Shown piece by piece: positions 53,816-64,000 of a stretch of DNA of 64,000 nucleotides. Positions within the stretch are counted from its first letter, which is position 1. Each line of letters begins with the position of its first letter. This stretch comes from Rostratula benghalensis (taxonomy: Eukaryota; Chordata; Aves; Charadriiformes; Rostratulidae): NCBI GenBank assembly GCA_013399305.1, contig VXAI01000046.1, positions 3,844,731-3,908,730 of the forward strand, in the 5' to 3' direction. The notes under the pieces were generated by a model that saw only the letters and a list, made by a program, of their open reading frames with translations, had not been told where the DNA came from and did no database searches. A program made the translations under genes and the position numbers.

Positions 53816-56800
53816 AACCAACATCAAAAATATTTCACTGTGTTTCCAATCAAGGAGGAGTAAAAAAATATTTAAACTTTTAGGAAGCTATATGGCCAGG
53901 AGGCCACAGTCAACTAATACACAAGGCAGGAAAACCTCGGAGAACAGCAGAGTCAGATAGTTACCCTCACCTGGCATGTGATACACCTAACAGGGATGGC
54001 AAGATCCTACCACCAGAAGAACCATCTTACCCAAGCCTTTGTCTTGTCACATTCACAAGTCTCTGCTGATGCCCAACTACTTTACAACAGACAAAACAAG
54101 ACAAAGCTTTCTTTCTATACCCCAGAGCAGCCCCGTTCTCCCCTGCCACCATGTGCTGAATGTCTGAGATCTCACTGCACAAATTGGCAAGTCTCCAGTC
54201 CCAGAATACACGTTTAGTATCAGATATTGCCTTAGTCAGGGCATTATATCCAGACTTGCAAGCAAAAGACTCATCTTACAGATAACCTCAACCTTTAGCT
54301 ACAGTGATTTTATCAGCCAGAATCTTTATGGGAATCACAAACACACTCATTAAGTGCAGCCCCCCATGACCACATTGCAGAGACACTGAGCTGTTATTGT
54401 TTTCAAAATTATTATATCCTTCACTGGCTTGGTAAATGAGAGATGCAAGTACAGTTGGAACTTAAATTATGCAGCATACACAGCAATTATATTCAGAACC
54501 TTATAATTACATAATGTACTTAGTGCTTCATTAACACAGATGGCTGGTTGGAGTCTGTCTTAAAACTACAAATGCAAAGAAATTAAAAATTAAGGCTGCC
54601 ACTTGGTGCTCAATTGTTCTCAAAAGCTAACACTCCATGGAAGAGGCAGTCAGTCATTTCAAAGGGTTCAAACAATGCCAGACAGCCTGAAGTGCTTCTT
54701 TTTTGTTTTAGATGTATCCTAAACACTTCTCAGGAGTGAGGCAGGAATACTTATCCCTTTAGGAATGATTCATCACAAATGGAATTGAGACGTCAGACAT
54801 TTGTCACATCCATTAATTCATTCTTATTTGTGCCTCCTGATTTTATTGTTACATGCAAAGCCTAGAGAATTTGAGAGAATGAAATTCCTTCTGCAAAATC
54901 CCCAAACTTGCCTTAAACATCCTGCTGAAAGAGTTCATTCTGGAGTGCTGAGAGCTGTTTATGCCAAACTTCCTGGGTTTCATGGTTTTTTTGTTTGCTT
55001 GTTAGTTTTTTGCAAGATGTGCATCTTGTTTGGTTCAGATTTTCTAAAGAGACACGATACTAATGTTGCTATGTTTGCTTCCTCAGATTCTCTCTGGGGA
55101 CAGCAATTTTGTCCGCAATGTTCAGGGAGAAACTACTATTTTATGAATACTGATTTTGGGAATGAACACAGTCACTTCTACATTTAAACAGTCCAGTGAT
55201 ACTGTGGATTTTGTACATTTTTGTTTACTTAAAAGCTTACAAAAATAATAATGTCACAACAGCCTTCTCCTTTTACATACTTATAGTCTGGGATGATTGT
55301 TCATCACAACACCCACTCCCTTGTCATCCATTTCGCCCTGTAGGTGTAACAACACACACACTCTGCCTGCTTCTGTCCCAGTCTTTATGCCATTTCCTTC
55401 AACCCTTAAAAACAAGCTTTTGCAGACAGCCTTTACTGAGATAGTTTGTAACTGAGCAGAAGAGATTACAGGCCACAGGGAAAAACACAAATGCACAGTT
55501 CCTTAGCCTAGGACATTTAAGACAGCTACAATGCCATTTTGATACTGTCCATAACTCACACTTACCTGTTTCCCCACTCGCTGCAGCGCACGCACGCTTG
55601 CTCCTGAATTCCCAGGGTCTTTCTTACAGCATCACAAAAAAATGCTCAACTATTTTCCAGCCACCATAAAGACTGCTGCTGGTGCATCTCACACAAGTAG
55701 CCCAATGCTTTGCCAGGCACTGAAATGCTGAAGAACACTAAGAAAAGAGCTAGGGGCTGGAGAAGGAACAGGCAGGGAGAAAAGTCTTTGAGCAAGTGTT
55801 AAAGATAGAGCATATTGCTCCACTTCTCTGCCAGACACCATGAATAGTTCATATGGCAGCCCATACACCTATGGAAAAAAGAAGGTGTCTCACTGGTATT
55901 TTACAATCACAGCCCAACACACTTTGGATTTCTTGTTAACTACACAGCTTGTAAAGTCAGGGACCAAGACAAGAGCATTTCTGCACCTCCTAACACATCT
56001 GCATTGAGCATGTAAGAATCAGGTAGTGCCAGCTTCCCCAAACTTTTAATCAAGGCTGGGAAAAAAGTAAAAGAAAGGAAAGTGTGTCACTTTGACACCT
56101 GAGCTGTCAGCACTGAGAAATTCAATGTAAAGTGTTTGTCACTTAATCTCACATGGAGAGTCTATGGCTGACCTTAGACTTGAAGCTAAACTTTGCACTC
56201 AAATGTCCACATTTCAGCTGAATGACTTTACCAAAATTCATGTATATATCTGAAATGAAGATGACTTTGATCATAAACAGCAGTATTTACGACACACACT
56301 AGGTCAGCTTAAAGACTGATTCTTCCTATTTTGTTTTTTTAAAACAAATCAAGTTTTGTCCTTTTCAGAAATATTTTGGATGGCTGTACAGCAGCCTTGT
56401 CACAGATTCAGCATAGACTGTCCTTAATTTTGGTAACAACTCAAGAGTATAAACAATAGCAGCCACAACCTGTCACTTATAATATAATTAGATACATCAA
56501 ATCTGTCCATCTTTAATAAAGGAATTTATCCTAGCAATGAAGACAACCTATTATTCTCACTGCTACTCTTATTTACAAGATTTGTCACTGAATAGGAACA
56601 CGAAAACAATATTACTGGGTGGTTTGGGGGTCTATTTTCAGAAGCGGGCAATAGAGGAGCACAAGTTCAGCTTATCTAATCGTTGTGCAGTTCAGGAGAG
56701 GATGTGGAAAGGATGTGGGGAACACAGAAACTGGGCAATCCAGAATAGCATGGTAACTTCTTGCTCTTTTTTCAAAGTTTATTTTTAATACAAGTTGTGA

Positions 56801-59016
56801 AGGGTAATGCACTGGGGCAGAATTTGACTTGAGAGTAAGGCAAAAGTGCAGCCTGCCCATTCTAAATGCCTCAGTACATAACAGTGGTATTGATACAGAG
56901 TATTAGAATAAAGACAGCCTTTAAGCAACTGTTTGTGTAGGTATGGCTTTACACAAATCTTCCTCTGTTACTCCAGAAACACCACATTGCTGAGTAGCTG
57001 TCTTGAAATGCTGAAAATATGTAAACAAATACTGAGATGACAGCACAGGTTACCTGACTCCAGTTAGGCCCTCTGAGGTCAGACTGGGGAGAAGTCAGGA
57101 AGCCGATTCTGTCATTTGAGAAGAGCAAGCCATTCTTCCCCAAATACCAAACATATGTTCCCTTTCTCATGTTCAGTGTATTTCTCTATGTTCTCTCCAT
57201 ATTCATCTTAATTTCATTCATTAAAGAATTCTAAAAAACAGCACTGTCAGTGTTATTTATTGGTAGTTGTTAAACTTGAAATTCCCATAAAATAGATGAT
57301 ACATTAGAACCTGAAGACAAGAGACACTTTACACTGAAACATGTTTTCAAGGAGTTCTTTGAAAAGTAAACCTGGCAAAGGACAGTGCTCTGGCATTCTG
57401 CCAGTCAAGATGCAACACTCACTTCCCTAGATGAGCCAGGACAATTTACTTTGGAGCAGATTTGCAAGGGATTTTAGGCAGCAACCTCTCACTGACTTTA
57501 ACAGTAATTAGGTTCTTACACATGCAATGAAAAATAACGCCTTAATCTTTCTGTACTTAATTACCCAAAGTCTGTAAAACACAGGTAAAGCTACTGGAAA
57601 AACAAAGTAAAATTATAGGGGGTAAGCATACAGCTGGACCTATAACCTAATTAAATGTCTGTAGACATCACTAGAATTGCAATTACAATAATTCGTATTT
57701 TTATTCACTATGTGTTCCTGCACAAGTATACATGACCAGAGAAGAAACTAAAATAAAATCCAACAACATCAAAATCAATCTTTTAACTTCCTAGACTCAC
57801 ACACAGACTATCAGAAATGCAAGACAGTTTTACTCTTCTTTTCACAGAGCACCTGCAAATTCAGTTGGGGATCTGAACATTTAGTTGGGATTCTTTTGGG
57901 AGTTTGCAATGAGGAGCTGCTCAGTTTGGCAATGCCCGCAGTGTACGGCCAGGCTGTTGGATGGGTACAAACACGGCCTATTGCATAGAGCAAAGCACAG
58001 CAATACTTTTTCCACACAGGTTTTTCGTTACTTTGGGGGTTGTTTGGGGTTTTTTTGTCATTTGAATGGTGTGATGGATCTCTATTATTCTTTCTTGATG
58101 TTGGTTTTGACATACAGCAGGTGTAAGAAGGTGAAGATTCAAAAAAAGGCGAAAGTTTCCTCCTTTGACTTGAGAACAGAGAACAGCAACCGGAAACACA
58201 CCAAGCTACAGCAGTGTGAACACAGGAACACTGACATCAACACATTGGGTATTGCTACACCAGACAGAAAAGTTCATTAAATTACAGTAGACACAAGCAA
58301 ATGCTTTTTAAAAGAAGTGGAGATGACCTTCCACCACCCTTGACCTTCTCCTCCCTCACATAAATTTAATTTCTGCCCTTTTGAATTTGCATTTAAGACA
58401 TTCAGTTGTGAGAATGCAAGCCTAAAAGGGTTTATTTGCTATTACAAACTCTACCTCAAGCAAAGACAAAAGACACAATTCACATACATGGTTGCCTGTG
58501 CTTGGAGGTCAAAACACAACTTAGAGATCTAATTTTAGATTTACTAGACTTCGTATTTGCCAGTCATTGAATCTCTTTTTCTAATTGGATGATAAATTAT
58601 GTTTGGTTACTTGACAGCAAGGAAAAAAAAAAGACACCTTATCCAGTGTCATTTATTCTCAGAGGTCTGAGTCAAAAGGATATATTTAACCCTGAAAACA
58701 ATTTTATTTATGTTTACTGACAGCCATCGGTTACTTTACAGTGTGTATTATAAGCCAAGTCAGCTTCCCCTTCTGTTAGCATCACATTGCCCTTTCTCCA
58801 CTGAATGAGCCTAGAGCATATGTTGTTTTGATTTTGCATAATCTACAGTCAAAGGCCAGTAAAAATCCTAAAAATATTATGAAATCACTATGTGCACATT
58901 CTTAATTTAATATACATCAACAGATTCACAGATAATATTGTCTAGCTAACCTGAATGCAAGATTTCTCTGGATTCAAGAGGTTTCTTAGTTTACTTAGTT
59001 TCAGCAAAGGAGAGCC

Positions 59017-59035
59017 ATTATTATTATTATTATTT
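59017..59035 (+). repeat. (ATT)n microsatellite
   Basis: About six ATT units, likely polymorphic in length, in otherwise featureless AT-rich DNA. Confidence 0.8.
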
Positions 59036-62000
59036 GTATGTCAACAATTTTGCTAATCAAGCCTTTTTGCATTAAATTCAGACAGGTTTTAACTGGCTAT
59101 CTCAAGCGTAGAAAGTCTGCATCTTCCTACTTTTCCATCTTTTTCACTCTTACTTCTTTTTCTTGGAAAAGCTACACTAATGGTTTTATCCTTTCATGGT
59201 TGCATTTTTGTTAACTTTGAAAGCAATGCCCTTGAGAATTCTTGCTTGAATGCCTACTTAAAAAAAATCTCAAGCCCGAAAAAGCTGTTTTCTTCTCAGA
59301 TTGAAATGATTAGAACAATTGCTCTAATGCATATAATTTTATCAAGCTAAATACTCTCTCTCTTTTGTTACACTGCAGAGATGGCTTCTGCTACTTGTAA
59401 TTGCACTGGCGTGCTCTTCCCAGAGAGCAGACAAGACTCTGCTGGTGACTTGTGCCATTTGCATGCTCTCAGCTCACTTATGGAGCACAGCTCAACCAAA
59501 GGCTATACAGAGGTCACAAAATATATGCATAAAAGCACTTTCCTGGGTAGGAAGCCTGCGGTCACAGTCATAAAGAAGTAGAAGCTTTCTGTAAATGAGC
59601 CTACAGCATGTTTTTTTTTTTAATACAGCTATTGGGGTTTTTTGAGACTAAACCAGAATTTAAATCAGGATTTGATACAGCAGAAATTTTATCTGAGCTG
59701 TGAATAAATAGTATGCCCAACACCACAATATTTACAAAGAAACTAGAGTACGATTGCTGAAACAACAAACCAGAAATCCTGTCATGGCAAGGTCGCCAAA
59801 GGGAAAGTATCTCACTGATTCAGTAAGACTTGATGAAATGTAACTCACAAACCCCAAAACCTTAATCTGTTAACTACTCTGCTGACACCTCTTATAACTG
59901 CATAAAGAGCTTCAGGGGGGACAAAAGCCTTCCTGTTTAAGCTGCAAATGAAAACTGAATTTTAGTTTGTATGTTTTTTCCAGACATAATACATCAAATG
60001 GGCTAATTCTCACCTATGCAGAACCTAAACTGTGGCAGATGCCAGATTCCAACAGAATGATCTAAAAATTTTCTTTATAGACCACTTAATAGGAAATTTG
60101 CTTGGCTAATAAAAAATAGATAAATTCTTCACATGTATGAAAGATGGAGAAGTAAATCAAGTTCACAATATACTATGGCTCTCCTTTGAATCTTTCACAC
60201 AAGATTATCATACAAATATCCCTACCTTTCCACAGCCTTGTTATATAAAGTGGAAGACAGTTTTCATTATATGAAAAATAACTAATGAAACTTCATTTCA
60301 GGCTTACTAAGTGCCCAGGCAGTGTCAGGGTGACTTCTAATCAAACCAGCTCATGTTAAAGAGAGAAGTGTCATACTACTGCTACTCTAACAATATGCTA
60401 ATTCTTAAAACTAATGATTTACACTATTTTAGACAGAAAGCAAAAAAAAACCATATCAGCTGCCACTTTTAAATACAGTGGCATTTTCACTCACAACTGA
60501 TGAATTCCTAGCTGACAGTAGAGTACTGTAGAACACAGTGCCTTTACAGGGCAAGTTTCCATATTCACAACAGTGAAGCAAGGAGCACCTTAGGATGTAC
60601 GAGGTCTCTAGTAATGTCACATCTGGGACCTTTCATCCACACCTCTTTACAGCTGATGCAAAGGTAACCAAGACATCCCGGTCCAAAGACCATCTCTGTG
60701 TTCACTGCCAGAGGAGAGTCAGAAGAGCAGAAGAATATGGACTCAAACAGAAGGATCTGCATTTACTGGAATAAGTAAAGAGCAAACAAACCATTTGATA
60801 TCCAAAGCAGGACTTAATAAATCCAATGTTTCTAAAAAGTGCTATGAATTATTACTGGCTATCAGTGAAGTAACATGTTATCTGCATTACAGTCAATTAT
60901 TGCCTTAAGCATCATTTTGGGTCATCAGCCCTGCGTCACAAGAAACTGTGCATCATCGCCAGCATCTCCCTAAGCTGTTAAATATTTTTGGAAACTTCCC
61001 AATCCTGCAGTGACAAGCAATGTGGCCCTTATCAGTTCCTGAGGCTAGAGGAGCAGAGTCTGCAGTGATACAGCATAACCCCAGCAATTCTGGCGAGTTC
61101 CTGAGAGCCTGGCAAGCATTTCAGGTAATCTGAAGCTCAAGAATAAAATGCACACGGTAAAAATTTTTCCCCACTTATCACACTTAGCTTTTAGATTGAA
61201 TATCAACTCTTGGAGTGGTAATGAACAGAGTCCAGAGACCTAGGAAAGGTCAAAGCTGACTCATGCTCAGCAGGAATAGCTGTTTTGATAAGTTGTTCCT
61301 TCTGCTATGTGGAGCAACAGCACTGCATACGTAATAGGCACACAAAAGGTTAGCACACTGTACCTCTGCATTTAAAGGTCCAAATCCAGCTAGATATGCA
61401 CTGAATGTAGCACACCTAGAAGCAGGGAAATTTTAAGAGGGTTGCACTACTACAGCTAAACTATTTTTCTCCTCCCCTATGTATGAAACAGATGGAAATC
61501 ACGCTGGCATTCAAATCAAGATTTTATTAAATAATCTGTAAATCCAAATCCACAAATAATTGCTGAAACTCCCATTTCACTGCTCTTTGTGGATTCTTCT
61601 GTCCAAAACGAGAGATAGCAGTTATCTCCTAACTTTATTTAATCTTTACTATATTGAAGTAAACAATCTCCTCCAGCAGCAGCAGAGCACAGAAGGCACA
61701 TTATTTGTTCCCTTCACTCTTCCTATATAGCAAACAGAGAGATCAGTAGAAATTCTCTCTTTGTGAGGATTGTAGATCCACAAAACTTGGACGTTGATGC
61801 TAACTACTCTCTCACAAAAGCTGTCAGTTCTGTACTAAGATTACAAGCCCTGGCTTCAGGGTACAGTCACCCACTTACTTAACCTGCACTGGTTGCCCCA
61901 AACAGGCCAGTGACTCCAACCCAACCACACTGGCGCTAGACAGAACAAGTCTGGCCATTGGAGTGATTTGATACATCTCACCAAAGCATCACTGCACATT

Positions 62001-64000
62001 CATGCTCAGCTATTACAACAGGCTTTCACTCCCGTTCAAAACCGCTGATGTACAATTTCAACAATGATTAATAGGTGTCACCTGAGCTAAATTAAGCTTG
62101 ACCATCAGAGGAATGCCTGCATAAGGTGGTAATAATTTGTCCAATGCTTTATCATTGTTAGTCCAGTGGTGAGCTGCACTATGTTTATTTTATGAGTATT
62201 TTTACTCCCAAGTAACATTTTTCATTCCAAACTTCTTTCATTCCAAAGGCATGGAACGAATACCATACAGAGTCTATTTTCTCAGCTGTTCAAATTTCCA
62301 TCTGCTTTCTACTACAATGCAAAGTGGAAAAAATAGTTTTATTTTAACAGAAATGGAAAATCAAAGACTGGGATTAGGCTTAATGTGCAGTGGTTAAAAC
62401 CATTGCTGAATTTGAGCTGAGTAGTACCACTGGGGTCACTCAGCTGTAATTATACTTTCAGAGCCAGATATGGACTGAGGGAACACACTGAGATCACTTC
62501 CATCATCAAGATGAATGCTGGTAATAAGGAATTCATTTGAAAAAAATGCATGACTTTGTTACTAAGTAAGGCCAAGGCCACTTCTAAATAACCGCGGGAA
62601 ATTCTGTTCAGTTACTGTATGGAGAGGGTTTTTTTTCCCTAATAATAAAGCTAAATATCAAACAACAAAACCTCCCACTATTTTCTCTGCACTTTCTGTA
62701 ACAAACCAAAGATTTTGGAAACAGTTGAAAGAGCACTGGAAACTATCAAGGAAATCTGTTTGAAAAGGAAAAAGCTAAGTTCACTCACTCTGCTAAAAGG
62801 AATAAAAATAATTAGAAAAAAGTGACTCTTAGACAGACTATTACAATCACAGTGATGACAACCAAGTACCAGATGCCAAAACTGTTTCAACAGAAGATTC
62901 AATGTACATAAAACATTTGATGTATAAGATTTTTGTAACAGGAAATATTAAAAGAGGTACTGATTAGTGCTCAATAATTAAACTTACATTTTGCATGAAA
63001 AGCAAAGACTTAGCATTGTGTGTGTCGCAAGAAAAAATCATCCAAGGTTACCCTTTCAAATGTAAAGAACTAATTCAAAGTATAAATCAAAGAGCAGAGC
63101 TAAGGTTCACATCTGAGAAAGCGCAATACTGAACAATTGCTATCAAGAGGAAAAAAAATAATCCTGTTATGAAGATACTGTGTGACGTGCATTGAGGGTA
63201 AATTTCCTAGCTGCAATCACACCCCTCTGTTTACCAGGGAGAGTCCAGCTTGCTGGATGGCATGACATTTTATCACAGATTTCCATGTTCCTCCCCTACA
63301 AAGAATACCTCAGTTATCTCTGCTTTTTGTTTTCATGACATACATAAATATTTACCAGTTACACTGTCAGAACAGCAATTATGTGCCAGGCCTCAAGGCC
63401 CCATTACCACTGGTAATATGTTGCATTTGCTATCCTTATAAATTTCACCCAGAAGAAAGGTTTCACTTGTTTCAGTGAGTGGATCTGACCCTCCACACAC
63501 AAGGCAGGGAGGAGACTTATGTTTAGCTGGAGAAGGGGGGCAACAGGAGGAATAACAGGCCATCAATGAAAGATCTAGCTTGGCTTTAATCATTAAACCA
63601 CACCCCAGGGCAGCAGGGGCTGTGAAACTGGAAGCTGGATTATACCCAAATTGAAATTACAGTGATTAAGGCATTGACTGAATCATCTGAAATATCCTCC
63701 TGGCCGGGTTACACAGAATGCAAAACAAAACAAGTTCAGCCAAAGTAAATACATACCACATGCACCTGTTTCATTCTTTAGCCACGTACAACATGGCTTT
63801 ACTGAACTATGATTGTACAAAAAAAATTAAGTAGCTTATTTAAAAAGGAAGAAAATCCAGCAATTCCTTTGAAGTCCAGAGTGAATCGACATGTGAGTGA
63901 AACACTATCATGGAGAAGCAGGAAACAAATATAGTTGTTCAGAAACAGCCTGAAAGAATGTTACCACCATGACAAAAAACCCAAACAGAAGTATCCATCA

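Overview
This window is bird-like vertebrate nuclear DNA. Introns are long, splice sites are GT-AG, homopolymer and AT-rich stretches are frequent, there is one CpG island, and three truncated CR1 retroposon tails of avian type are present. I cannot name the species.

The only protein-coding gene I can prove is DAPK2 (death-associated protein kinase 2, also called DRP-1), read on the minus strand. Ten canonical coding exons lie between 50527 and 25077. They run from the second half of the glycine-rich loop to the stop codon, and each join keeps phase. They encode 336 complete residues. The exon with the start codon and the first roughly 30 residues is not visible and probably lies beyond 64000. 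The last three canonical exons (25985-25077) encode the calmodulin-binding autoregulatory segment and the serine-rich tail.

A long exon at 31354-30719 sits between the last kinase-lobe exon and the calmodulin exons. It matches the leucine-zipper tail of ZIPK/DAPK3 and is the exon of the alternative DRP-1beta form. The locus therefore offers one kinase domain with two mutually exclusive C-termini: a calmodulin-controlled tail, or a coiled-coil ZIPK-like tail.

From left to right: 1-21.2 kb is non-coding with no exon I recognise. 21.18-21.60 kb is a CpG island with YY1-like motifs and splice donors on both strands, so it is probably the promoter of a neighbouring gene. In mammals the gene downstream of DAPK2 is HERC1, transcribed the same way, and that is my best guess, but no HERC1 coding exon is in the window. 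21.6-23.8 kb is a short intergenic stretch with a CR1 tail and a 21-base G run. 23.8-25.1 kb is the likely DAPK2 3' UTR, 25.1-50.5 kb holds the exons, and 50.5-64 kb is most likely DAPK2 upstream intron or 5' region.

I see no tRNA, rRNA, CRISPR array, operon or bacterial feature. The most interesting content is the dual C-terminus of DAPK2 and substitutions at known regulatory phosphosites. I do not see an undescribed system.
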